Assembly (NCBI GenBank): GCA_003255025.1 | Contig: QANY01008582.1 | Span: 316,702 to 380,701, forward strand | Length of the DNA: 64,000 nucleotides | From: Datisca glomerata | Taxonomy: Eukaryota; Streptophyta; Magnoliopsida; Cucurbitales; Datiscaceae | Reading direction: 5' to 3' | Shown here: positions 54,805-64,000 of the stretch, piece after piece | Position numbering within the stretch: position 1 is the first letter of the stretch | Layout of the letters: every line of letters begins with the position of its first letter | Translations under genes and position numbers: made by a program | The notes under the pieces: generated by a model | The model's input: the letters and a program-made list of their open reading frames with translations, nothing else | The model's database searches: none | Told to the model about the DNA's origin: nothing

Positions 54805-57800
54805 CTACTCTATGTGTTTGGATCTTTTGTGGCTTCTCGATTCTTTCAAGTTTGTTATAGCCCCACTAATTTCGCAATAAAGTGTCATGATTTTTTCAGC
54901 ATCTGGAATGACTTTCCAAGTCTTTAGGAACTTTCTACGCCAGACGGCCTCCTTTGCAGCATCACAAGCCGCCACATACTCAGCTTCCATGGTAGAATCA
55001 GCAATGTAAGATTGCTTAAAACTTCTTCATACCACTACTCCACCATTCAGGATGAACACCGATCTTGATGTGGACCTCATGGAATCCTTGTCCGCTTGGA
55101 TATCGGAGTGGGTATAACCCGTCATATTCTGGTCAGTACCTGAATACACAAGCATGTAATTCCTCATTATCCTAAGATACTTGAGGATATGCTTGACAAC
55201 ATTCTAATGCTCGATCCTAGGATTAGATTGAAAATGACTCGCCATGCCCACGGAGTAGCAAATATCTAGCCTTGTGCAAAGCATTGCATACATAAGATTT
55301 CTTACGGTTGTGGCATAGGGAATCTTTCTCATGTCATCTTCTTCTTGAGAAGTCTTGGAAGAATGAGCCTTAGAGAGTCTGACTCCATGTCTGAAGGAGA
55401 TATATCACTTTTTGGAGTCTTGCATAATGAAAAGATTCATCACCTTATCAATATAAGATGCTTGAGACAGTGCCAACTGTTTGTTTTTCCGATCCCGAAA
55501 GATCTAAATACTTAAGACAAAGACAGCTTCTTTAAGATCATTCATATCAAATTGTTTTATAAGCCAATTTTTGACATCGGACAAATTTCCTAAATCATTT
55601 TCAATGAGTAGAATATCATCCACGTATAAGATCAGAAAAATCACATTCCCTTCATGTATCAGCTTATACATACATGATTCGTCCACTAACTGTTCAAAAC
55701 CAAAATTCTTGACAATTTCATCGAGTTTGACATTCCACCATTGGGACGTTGCTTAAGTCCATAAATGGACTTCAACAGTTCGCAAACCCTGTCATATTGG
55801 CCTTTCTCCATGAACCTGTCTGGTTGAGCCATATAAATGCGCTCTTCAAGATTGCCATTCAAAAAAGCAGTCTTGACGTCCATCTGCCATATTTCATAAT
55901 CGAGGGCAGCAACAACGGACAAGAGGATTCAGATGGACTTAAGCATAGCCACCGGTGAGAAGGTATGCTCGTAGTCGATACATTCCTTTTAGGTGTAGCC
56001 CTTAGTTACTAGCCTAGCTTTGAATGTCACCATATTCCCATCTGGACCTCTGTTTTTCTTATAAATCATATTTTCACCCTACAGGTTTTACCTATTCAGG
56101 AGGATCTACAAGCTTCCAAACTCCGTTCAAGTACATCGATTGTATCTCTCGTTCATGGCTTCTTGTAATAGGTTTGCTTCAGGACTAGTCATGGCCTGTT
56201 AGTAGGAAACAAGTTCATCATGATCCTTATATGAGACTTATGTTAAGGCATCTCCAAAATACATGTACAGGTCTAGTTTTTTCACAACCATCCCACTACG
56301 TCGAGGTTCGTAGGCACTAGCTCTTACTGTGGTTCGTCCATTATTGAATCGGGAGTAAGTCCTGATTGGAGAGTTGGTTTCCTCTCACTTAATAATTCCT
56401 CTAGCATAAGTGTGTTTCTCGGCTTTGCTTCACATTTCTTCTATAGTTTTCCTCAAGAAAACGCGTGTTTGTGCTCACGAATGTTTTCTTATCGGTTGGA
56501 CTATAAAAGATGTATCACTTCGTTCCCATGTGATATCCTACAAAAATGTATAATTCTAATTGACTGGCCAACTTACCTGTCTTTGGTCTCAGAACATATG
56601 TAAAGCATTGCATACATAAGATTTTTTATGGCTGAGGCATAGAGAATCTTTCTCATGTCTTCTTCTTCTTGAGGAGTCTTGGGAGACTGCTCCTTGAAGA
56701 GTCTGATTCCATGTCTGAAGGAGAGATATCCATTTTTGGAGTCTTGCATAGTGAAAAGATTCATCACCTTATCAATATAAGATGCTTAAGACAGTGCGAA
56801 CTATTTGTTTTTCCAATCCCGAAAGATCTAAATACTTAAGACAAAGGCAGCTTCTTTAAGATCATTCATATCAAATTGTTTTGTAAGCCAATTTTTAACA
56901 TCGGAAAAATTTCCTAAATCATTTCCAACGAGTAGAATATCATCCACATATAAGATCAGAAAAATCACACTCCCTTCATGTATCAGCTTATACACACAGG
57001 ATTCGTCCACTAACTATTCAAAACCAAAATTCATAATAGTTTCGTCGAATTTGACATTCCACGATTGGGACGATTGCTTAAGTCCATAAATGGACTTCAA
57101 CAGTTCGCAAACCCTGCCCTATTGGCCTTTCTCCATGAACCCGTCTGGTTGAGCCATATAAATGCGCTCTTCAAGATTGTCATTCAAAAAAGAAGTCTTC
57201 ACGTCCATCTGTCAGATTTCATAATCGAGAGCAGCAACAACGGACAAGAGGATTCAGATGGACTTAAGCATAGCCACCGGCGATAAGTTATCCTCATAGT
57301 CAATACATTCTTTTTGGGTATAGCCATTGGCTACTAGCCTAGTTTTGAATGTCACCACATTCCCTTATGAACCTCTTTTTTTCTTATAAATCCATTTACA
57401 CCATATAAGTTTTACCTATTCAGGAGGATCTACAAGCTTTCAGACTCCTTTCGAGTACATCGATTGTATCTCGACGTTCGTGGCTTCATGTAATAGGTTT
57501 GCTTCAAGGCCAGCCATGGCCTCTGAATAGGAAACAAGTTCATCATGATCCTTAGATGAGACTGTTGTTAATGAATCTCCATATGACATGTACATGTCTG
57601 GTTGTCTCATAACCCTTTTACTACGTCGAGGCTCCGTAAGCCATGGCTCTTACTGTGGTTCGTCCATTATTGAATCGGGAACAGGTCCTGATTGGGGAGT
57701 CGGTGTCCTCCCACTTAATAATTCCTCTAGCACAAGCGTGCTTCTCGGCTTCGCTTCGCATTTCTTATATAGTCTTCCTCAAGAAAATCTGCATTCGTGC

Positions 57801-58620
57801 TCACGAATGTTTTCTTGTCGGTTGGACTATAAAAGATGTATCATTTCGTTCCCTTGGGATATCCTACAAAAATGCATAATTCTAATCGACTGACCAACTT
57901 GCCTATCTTCGATCTAAGAACATATGACAGGCATCTCCATATCCTAAGGTGGCTTACAGATGACTTTCGTCCACTCTACCTTTCATATGGTGTACTAGGG
58001 ATCGTCTTTGACGAAACTTGGTTCAGAATATATGTCATTCTTTCTAAGGCCGATCCTCAGAACGAATCTGAGAGTGATGAGTAACTCTTCATGTATCTAA
58101 CTATATCCATCAGAGTTTGATTCATTATCTCTGACACACCATTGTGTTCTGGAATGTCAGATGGTGTAAGCTGAGAAAGAATACTTTCTTTCTTAAGAAA
58201 GACTTCAAACACTCCTAGTAAGTACTCTTCACCACGATCGGATCGTGGTGTTTTGATTTGTTCTCTAATTACTTATCAACCACAACCTTGTACTCTTTGA
58301 ACTTTTTAAAGGTTAAAGTGTTTTGGCGCAATAGATAAACATGTTAGAAACGTGTGTAGTGATCATTGAAGGTTACAAAATATTCATAACCTCATCTTGT
58401 TTAGATATTCAATGGTCAACATACATCACTATGTACAAGTTTAAGGCATTGAGAGTGGCTCTTTCACCATTCGCTGAAAATGTCTCTTGGTCATTTTGCC
58501 TTCTACATAGGATTCATATGTGAATAGTGATCACACACTTAAAGTTTGTAATAGATCATCATTTGTAAGTCTTTTAATCTTGTCTAGACTAATGTGACCA
58601 AGTCGCAAGTGCCACAAGTA
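54805..58620 (-). pseudogene. copia pol (integrase, RT, RNase H) with internal tandem duplication, broken
   Basis: Minus strand, from the 5' side: GAG-pre-integrase WHLRLGHISLDKIKRL at about 58600; an integrase C-terminal and linker region at 57600-58100 (RSTLVLEELLSGRTPTPQSG). Then two tandem copies of an RT block (56602 to about 57930, and 55278-56600). Each has WQMDVKTAFLNGNLEERIYM-type motif A and FLILYVDDILL (catalytic YVDD) followed by MNDLKEA. RNase H at 54805-54990 reads MEAEYVAACDAAKEAVW and SRSHKRSKHIE. Catalytic residues are legible, but stops and frameshifts are frequent. Gag and protease are absent. Confidence 0.85.
55278..57930. repeat. 1.32-kb tandem duplication within copia pol
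   Basis: AAAGCATTGCATACATAAGATTT at 55278 recurs at 56602, and the sequences run parallel to about 57930 (spacing about 1324 bp). The copies differ at many positions, so the duplication is old. The junction is at ACATATG, 56594-56600. Confidence 0.85.
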
Positions 58621-59303
58621 GGCAACTGTAGGAGGGGTGAGAGGAACTCTTTTATGCTCTATCTAACACTTAGCTTAGGTTAGGTTTGCAACTCTTTTAT
58701 ATTAATTATAGAATTTACTCATATACATCTATATGATAAAACCGAAATTTACATCCCTTGCACTGCAATATATGATCTTTACATCTCCCCTAGAGTCAAG
58801 ATTGTGTCCAAATTCATCAATTCAAATTGATAAATCAAATTGAACCCTATCAATTAATTTATTAAGTTCTTTTATTTACTAATTATCTAATAATTAGAAA
58901 ATAAAAAAGTTGATTAAATTGAAAATTAATTTTGGTTTTCACTAGTTTAGTGATGACACTCACATATGAGTTCGGAAAGTGTACGTTAGTTCAAAATACA
59001 TTTTTGGTACAACTGACGTTGTTTCTCATTTATGTCCTTATGAACTACTTTTGAGACTGAATAAATCCACATTAATAAAGCTTTGAGATTCAAATACCCG
59101 ATTAATTTATCTCCATAAATTCTCAACATATTTAATTCTGACATCATATGACTCCGCTATAGGTCTAATGCTGAATCAACTTTCGATTCATGCGTGCTAC
59201 ATTTTTTTTGTGCAAACAAACATTTTCATTTCATGGTTCATAGAATATTTTATGATATTACCCTTCGTGAATATCATTTATCAAGAGTGAGATGTAAAAT
59301 TAC
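58621..59303 (-). repeat. Partial 5' LTR of nested copia element
   Basis: Aligns with 53157-53845 (for example CATATACxxxxATATGAT, TTCAAATTGATAAATxAAAT, GACGTTGTTTCTCATT). Joined to pol on one side and to the MULE transposase on the other, with LTR ends missing on both sides. Confidence 0.8.
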
Positions 59304-60000
59304 CGGATTTGATAGATGGGCTTGTTCTCATTGTGGTGGTAGACCTTATAACATAATGACTACCAACATCACCGAATGCATGAATAACATACTAAAGGAT
59401 GCTAGATCCCTCCCAATAACAAGTTCAATAGAAAATTTGCGTGATTTGATGCAACTGTAGTAATATCAACGTCGAACACTGCTTGTGAGATGCACACACA
59501 GATGACCTAATTGTGTGAGAAGGAGCTTAAAAAGAATCATGATGTTTCTCGCAGACTTCCAGTGGTTGCCTAATATATTTATAAGTTTTGTGTAAGTACT
59601 AGGTATGGAGATCATGTTGTGAACTTGTATAAAAAATATGCACTTGTCGTGAATTTGATCTAGACCAATACCCTTATGCACATGCATTAACTTGTTGTCG
59701 ACAACGCAACATATCTATTTACAACTTATGCTCGAATTATTATAAGGTTGAGGCACTAGTGGAAGCTTACGCATAAACAATTCACCCTCTTAGAGATCCT
59801 ACAGACTGGACTATCAGTGATGAGGTGAGAGAAAGAATTGTCTTACCTCTATGATGAGATGGTCTAGTGGGAGGCCCATGGTAAACAGATTATCGTCTAG
59901 AGTTGAGGATGTACAACCAAATAAATGTGGTTGATGTGGTTTACGCGGACACAATAGACAGACATGCAAACATCTTATCCCCTTCACATGTGTGATGAAT
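59304..60000 (+). pseudogene. mudrA-type MULE transposase, C-terminal part (SWIM and zinc knuckle), broken
   Basis: Continues the transposase after the copia insertion: GFDRWACSHCGGRPYNIMTT, NITECMNNILKDARSLPIT and SIENLRDLM are the end of the MULE core. A TAG ends this frame at 59458-59460. Past it, other frames give a SWIM zinc finger, CTCREFDLDQYPYAHAL, near 59640-59690, then EALVEAYA, IHPLRDPTDW, and a C-terminal zinc knuckle CG-CGLRGHNRQTCK near 59930-59975 (with a TGA inside). This domain order is that of plant MuDR/FAR1-like MULE transposases. About 200 residues of DDE core are missing before it. Confidence 0.82.
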
Positions 60001-60144
60001 TACAACAATGCACATAAGCTTGCATGTATACTGTATGTATTTTATCAAATATATTTTGTATGAATTATGTATTGATATTGTATTTATTTTTATCCACCTA
60101 AGTAGTTATTTGTTTTGCTTAGTAAGCAAACAAATGCAAATTGC

Positions 60145-60960
60145 ATATATTCGATGATGACTTGAAGGGTTCAAGTAGTGATTGATGACTACTTGAACCC
60201 TTCAAGTAGTCATATTGTCTATGAATAAATCACTGTAGGATATAAAAATGATTACTTGAAGGGTTGAAGTAGTGGTTTATGACTACTTGAACCCTTCAAG
60301 TAGTCACATTGTCTCTGGATAAATCACTACAGGATACAAAAATGACTAGTTGAAGGGTTCAAGTAGTCAAAAAAGACTTGAAGAGTTGAAAGATTCAAGT
60401 AGTATTTTTCTACTACTTAAAGAGTTCAAGTAGTAAAAAAACTATTTGAACCCTTCAAATATTCATATTGTTTGTTGTTGTCAGTTTATACGGAGAGAAT
60501 GTAACTACTTGTAGGGTTCAAGTAATCTTTTTTACTACTTGAAGTGTTTAAGTAATCAAAAAAATTACTTGAACTCTTTAAGTAACAAACTTATTTCATG
60601 CAGTGATTTATACAGAGAGCATGTAACTACTTGAATTATTCAAGTAGTCATTTTGACTACTTGAACCATTCACGTAGTCTTATTATTTATTGCAGTCAGT
60701 TTATACTGAGCGCATGTAACTACTTGAGAGATTTAAGTAGTTATATTGTTTATTAGATATATTTGTTGATTGGAATTCAAGAAATTATAAACTGATGAGG
60801 GGTTCAAGATTGATTACTGTGTGGATGGTGCCAATTTATGTGTTTAGATTGCTCATTAACAAAAGACAAAAATGATTACTTAAAGGGTCCAAATAGTATT
60901 TTATGACTACTTGAATAATTCAAGTAGTCACATGATGTCTGTATAAACTGACAGCAACAA
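60145..60960. repeat. Palindrome array of KI-MULE copy 2, between the convergent genes
   Basis: ACTACTTGAA-type palindromes, alternating GGG and CCC, with linkers such as CATTGTCTCTGGATAAATCACTACAGGATA and later TGCAGTCAGTTTATACNGAG. It lies just after the transposase end and before the ULP gene's 3' end on the other strand. Confidence 0.88.
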
Positions 60961-60978
60961 GAAAAGTGTTCATAGTTT

Positions 60979-61101
60979 TGCAAGACCTTCAGAAGGAGAT
61001 GTACGACAAAAAAAGTTCACAGCTAACTTTTTACGTGGGATGAGTTTATGCCTTAAACCAAGGCCTCCAAAAATTTTAAGGCAAAAATACCACAATCGAA
61101 C
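60979..61101 (-). pseudogene. ULP/SUMO-protease exon with catalytic Cys, KI-MULE copy 2
   Basis: Minus-strand exon after a TTTTGTAG acceptor. It reads DCGIFALKFLEALV, the block containing the nucleophilic Cys of Ulp1-type (C48) cysteine proteases, at about 61060-61097. A TAA stop follows inside the block, and another frame gives LGLRHKLIPRKKLAVNFF. The C48 family cleaves SUMO or other ubiquitin-like conjugates. This copy is broken. Confidence 0.7.
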
Positions 61102-61129
61102 CTACAAAACAAAAGTAAAATAAATCATA

Positions 61130-61440
61130 TGTCCTTCTTCCACGAATTAAGGTTATTTATAGTAGAACAAAGCTTGCTCTTTCCTTTGATGAGGAACCTT
61201 GACATGAGTTAAAGTCCACTCGTCAAGTACCTTATGAATTTATTTTCTATCTTCATAAAAGTTCATACGTTCTAGTACACGATGGAGTATATGGGTGAAC
61301 GATCACATTAGTGGATGAAGGTGGCCTCGTTGAGTGGTGTTGTTCATTGAATTATAGACTTTGACAGCTTGTTCATTGAGATCCAACTCCATGGTTATCT
61401 AGTGAGAGATTTGTTCACGTTCGTAACAAACAAAACCTAT
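61130..61440 (-). pseudogene. ULP protease exon region with His-motif remnant
   Basis: Minus-strand reading gives NVNKS near the expected catalytic HW, then DLNEQAVKVYNSMNN and further fragments (VLDEWTLTHVKVP). The catalytic His-Trp is not readable (the position shows stops), so the site is lost. Several frameshifts. Confidence 0.55.
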
Positions 61441-61814
61441 ACAATAGTATTTCAACAAATTTTGCATAAAATAACATCTAAAGGAAATAATTTGAAAAAT
61501 GTGTAAAAGTTCATACTCGATTACAAGAATCTCAAGCTCTTCTGAAATGTGGTCTCAACCCGACTATATAAGCTCACAATAGGTCATTGTCTTCTAATGC
61601 AAATCCGGATGGATTAGCATTAAATAGTTCACATCTACCAGACATGTTAGCCTACTTTTGAGGCCAGCGAATTGATCATTATAACATAGGCCAAAAAATA
61701 AAAGAGAAATAAGGGCTACACAAGACGAAAAACTAGGGCAGCGCTATGGTGCGAGGACAAATAGAGCAAAGACTGACGGTGAGGCATCTTTCATAAAGTG
61801 GGTGGAAGAAGCGA

Positions 61815-61885
61815 GGTAGAGGAATTGGTCGACTCATCAGGCCTATGACCTAAAGAGTGCAGGTTCGAATCTTGACTAAGTTCGC
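61815..61885 (+). other. tRNA-like remnant (possible SINE piece)
   Basis: GTAGAGGAATTGGTCGACTC resembles an A box region and GGTTCGAATCT is a B box (consensus GGTTCGANTCC), 35-40 bp apart. No complete cloverleaf can be folded by eye, so this is not called a tRNA gene. Confidence 0.3.
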
Positions 61886-61922
61886 AATGAATTTGTACTT
61901 TGATAAAAATCTAAAAGCTTAC

Positions 61923-62012
61923 CTGAAAAATAACATCAGAAATTTTGATTCGTAGATCTAGGTGGAAATGGTGAAGACCCCTCCAAATTTTGAGCGAGTG
62001 CTCATCAATATA
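61923..62012 (-). pseudogene. ULP protease exon, KI-MULE copy 2
   Basis: Minus-strand exon between GTTGGCAG and GTAAGC: YIDEHSLKIWRGLHHFH, then LDLRIKISDVIFQ. It continues the preceding exon (WLESE) into the IDEH/VDEH segment expected in ULP-like proteins. Confidence 0.6.
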
Positions 62013-62059
62013 CTGCCAACAAAATAAGGTAAAAATGTGTTATATGTTGAAGAACAGAG

Positions 62060-62860
62060 AACATGATACTACTTGAAGGGTTCAAGTAGTTAAAAATGAC
62101 TATTTGAACCTTTCAAGTAGTCTCATGCCCACTGGATTACTTAATGCAGGAATAATAAATAAATATTTGATGGGTTCAAGTAGTCAAAAGACACTACTTG
62201 AACTCTTCAAGTAGTCTCATAATCACTAAATACCTTAATGCATGAATAAAAAATAACTACTTGAAGGGTTCAAGTAGTCATAAAATACTACTTGAACCCT
62301 TCAAGTAATCTCATGTGCCCATTGGATTAGTTAACGCAGGAATAATAAATAACTATTTGACGGGTTCAAGTAGTCAAAAGACACTACTTGAACTCTTCAA
62401 GTAGTCCCATGCTCACAAGATAAACTAATGCATGAATAAAAAATAACTACTTGAAGGGTTTAAATAGTCATAAAACACTACTTGAACCATTCAAGTAGTT
62501 TCATGCCCACTAGATTATTTAATGCAGGAATAATAAATAATTACTTGACGGGTTCAAGTAGTCAAAAGACACTACTTGAACCCTTCAAGTAGTCTCATGC
62601 TCATTGGATAACTTAATGCATGAATAAAAATAATCTTTTGAAGGGTTCAAGTAGTCATAAAACACTACTTGAACCCTTCAAGTAATATCATGCCCACTGG
62701 ATTACTTAATGCAGTAATAATAAATAACTACTTGACAGGTTCAAGTAGTCAATAGACACTACTTGAACCCTTCAAGTAGTCTCATACTCATTGAATAACT
62801 TAATACAGGAATAAAAAATAACTACTTAAAGTGTTCAAGTAGTCATAAAACACTACTGCA
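62060..62860. repeat. Palindrome array inside a ULP intron
   Basis: The most regular array: alternating GGG/CCC palindromes with ACTACTTGAA arms, separated by CATAAAACAC or CAAAAGACAC, then TCTCATGCCCACTGGATTAC, TTAATGCAGGAATAATAAAT or the variant TTAATGCATGAATAAAAAAT. Higher-order unit about 190 bp, about four copies. It lies between two ULP exons (62012 and 62912). Confidence 0.92.
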
Positions 62861-62911
62861 TAACATAACAAAATTCTAATTAGTTGAATTCTAAATTAAT
62901 TAAATACGAAC

Positions 62912-62996
62912 CTCTGATTCCAACCATTCAACTGGATTCACAAGTGTGTAGAAGAACTTCTTACGAACAGTTGTCATGCTAAGTTGGATGATAGTC
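62912..62996 (-). pseudogene. ULP protease exon, KI-MULE copy 2
   Basis: 85 bp on the minus strand between TTTTGTAG and a GT donor, encoding TIIQLSMTTVRKKFFYT and LVNPVEWLESE. KKFF...L..P..WL is the segment that precedes the catalytic region in KI-type ULP proteins. Confidence 0.65.
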
Positions 62997-63080
62997 CTAC
63001 AAAACAAAACATATATGTACAATCATCTAACCTTCTTTTAAATAAACAAAACATATATATACATAATTTCAGGAAATTAC

Positions 63081-63325
63081 CTGTCATCAACGGAGTCATA
63101 CCACTGGTCAAATGTTTTATCATCTTCTTCAAGAATTTCATCAAAGGGTTTGAATGGTAGTGAGTGGGCGTCTTTATCAAATTATTCCATCCAACGTTGT
63201 TTTGTTGTTAGATCTGAAGGAAGGTGCTTTCTTTTTCCTAACTCCCCAAACACCTTTACAACGTTAGATTGTGAAAGTGACTATTCCACTTCTGAGTCAG
63301 CCTCCTGAGAAGGTATCTCTACCAT
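63081..63325 (-). pseudogene. ULP-type gene, first visible exon, KI-MULE copy 2
   Basis: ATG at 63325 (minus), MVEIPSQEADSEVE, then a TAG, VKVFGELGKRKHLPSDL, KQRWME, another stop, and FDKDAHSLPFKPFDEILEED. It ends at a GTAATT donor. It resembles an acidic linker region of KI-type ULP proteins; the DUF1985 block seen in copy 1 is absent here. Two in-frame stops. Confidence 0.55.
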
Positions 63326-63369
63326 GATTTATTTATACATAAAAAAACACTTGATTGCTTACTGAAGGT

Positions 63370-63850
63370 CTAGAGTAGTTAGATACAATTACTTGAATCA
63401 TTCAAGTAGTGAAAAAAATGACTACTTGAAGGGTTCAAGTAGTCAGATATAATTACTTGAGTTCTTCAAGTAGTCACATGTTCTGATTTTCAGAAATAAA
63501 TTACTACTTGAAGGGTTCAAGTAATCAGATACAGCTACTTGAACCCCTCAAGTAGTAAACAAATCACTACTTGAAGGGTTCAAGTTTTCTGATACAACTA
63601 GTTGAACCCTTCAAGTAGTACTTGTTTTGACTTGCATGATCAAAATCAGTTCTTGAATGGTTCAAGTAGTCAGATACAACTACTTAAATCATTCAAGTAG
63701 TTACTTATTTTGACTTTCAGGATCAAAATCACTACTTAAAGGGTTCAATTAGTCAAATATATGACCTTCAAGTAGTGACTTGTTTTGACTTCCAGATATT
63801 GTAGTCTATATGAGTACTTGAAGGGATCAAGTAGTTTTAAAAAGCTATTT
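63370..63850. repeat. Palindrome array of KI-MULE copy 2, right arm
   Basis: ACTACTTGAA-type palindromes with CAGATACAA and CACTTGTTTTGACTTTCAG linkers, the same linker type as array II of copy 1. Upstream of the ULP gene. Confidence 0.9.
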
Positions 63851-64000
63851 GAATTCTTTAAGTAACCAATATATTCAAATGGTTATCACAAGCATCTATC
63901 ACAAACATCAAGCAATCCAGACATGTAGAAGGTTGTTACAATCATCAAGAGGGACAATATAATCCTAGAAGATTTTCTCCTGACCCTAAAACAGTAAAAG

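Larger units (their letters stand above)
52765..59303 (-). mobile_element. Rearranged Ty1/copia retrotransposon (minus) inside the MULE transposase
   Basis: One full LTR (52765-54625; minus sense starts TGTTGGAATTATGTCGAC and ends GATCCAGCA) is preceded by a polypurine tract. Pol follows on the minus strand from 54640 to about 58620. A partial second LTR (58621-59303) matches 53157-53845. Its U3 half, the primer-binding site, gag and protease are gone; the pol frame breaks off in the GAG-pre-integrase domain (WHLRLGHISLDKIKRL). About 1.32 kb of pol is duplicated in tandem. The element replaces the DDE core of the MULE transposase, so insertion and deletion are coupled or successive. Confidence 0.85.
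50262..64000 (+). mobile_element. KI-type (ULP-carrying) Mutator-like element, copy 2, runs beyond the window
   Basis: The left end TTATTTGGATAATTACACAATTTC, TATACCCATTTTGTAAAACTC aligns with the left end of copy 1 (10471). The two then share the leader (CATGCAAAGATCAAAT, CATGGTTGATAAATAC), a TTC-rich tract, a palindrome array and the transposase start. The far side reaches sequence equal to copy 1 at 13600-13735 (CCAATATATTCAAATGGTTATCACA, AGAAGATTTTCTCCT), so about 490 bp, including the right terminal repeat, lie beyond 64000. Gene content: mudrA-type transposase on plus (51276 onward, 59304-60000) and ULP-type protease exons on minus (60979-63325). A copia element interrupts the transposase. 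Confidence 0.85.

Noticed and set aside
61815..61885. tRNA gene
   Set aside because: A and B box-like motifs only; no acceptor stem or full cloverleaf could be drawn, so it was listed as a remnant.
11040..63850. CRISPR-like arrays
   Set aside because: The regularly spaced 23-bp palindromes superficially recall CRISPR repeats, but this is plant nuclear DNA, spacers are themselves repeated, orientation alternates, and the arrays belong to MULEs.

Overview
The window is repeat-dominated, AT-rich nuclear DNA from a flowering plant, probably a eudicot. The evidence is plant-type Ty1/copia and Ty3/gypsy retrotransposons, an L1-type LINE, CACTA and Mutator-like (MULE) DNA transposons, GT-AG introns, a short TTTAGGG telomere-type run and a plant cationic amino acid transporter. 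The species cannot be named from the sequence. Only one gene looks like a working host gene: an intronless CAT5/CAT8-type amino acid transporter on the minus strand at 44962-46734. Nearly everything else is transposon, in several nested layers.

Layout. 1-6092: a decayed copia polymerase split by a 4.7 kb CACTA element (916-5648). 6118-8990: a possible LTR, three diverged repeat copies and a minus-strand copia remnant. 10471-14228: a deleted Mutator-like element of the ULP-carrying (Kaonashi/KI) type, with a mudrA-type transposase start on plus and a DUF1985 gene on minus. 14229-18530: no gene seen. 18535-21126: the 3' part of an L1-type LINE on minus, interrupted by a structurally complete copia element (21127-25699, 5-bp target duplication AAAAT). 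26895-42514: a Ty3/gypsy element on minus with a perfect 5-bp target duplication AGTTT. Its left LTR holds a second CACTA element (27133-32064, carrying an exon of the 26S proteasome gene RPT1). Its right LTR holds a gene-poor LTR element full of minisatellites (about 36070-42104). 42515-44961: spacer with a possible plastid insertion. 44962-46880: the CAT gene and its TATA box. 47320-50261: small TIR-type elements and palindrome-rich DNA. 50262-64000: a second, larger KI-MULE that runs off the window, interrupted by a rearranged copia element (52765-59303).

The most unusual content is in the two KI-MULEs. Each pairs a mudrA-like transposase with a SUMO-protease-type (ULP/DUF1985) gene pointing toward it. 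Between the terminal repeats and the genes, and inside one ULP intron, lie long arrays of a 23-bp palindrome (arms ACTACTTGAA and its reverse complement around a GGG/CCC spacer). The arrays occur as alternating GGG and CCC pairs. Neighbouring elements have arrays of the same design built from different palindromes. Copy 1 keeps DUF1985 but not the protease core; copy 2 keeps protease exons but no visible DUF1985 block. Both transposases are broken, so neither copy can move by itself.

All identifications rest on reading translations, repeat ends and target duplications by eye; no database search was possible. Boundaries given to the base are those set by target duplications, LTR ends or splice sites; others are good to roughly 10-50 bases.
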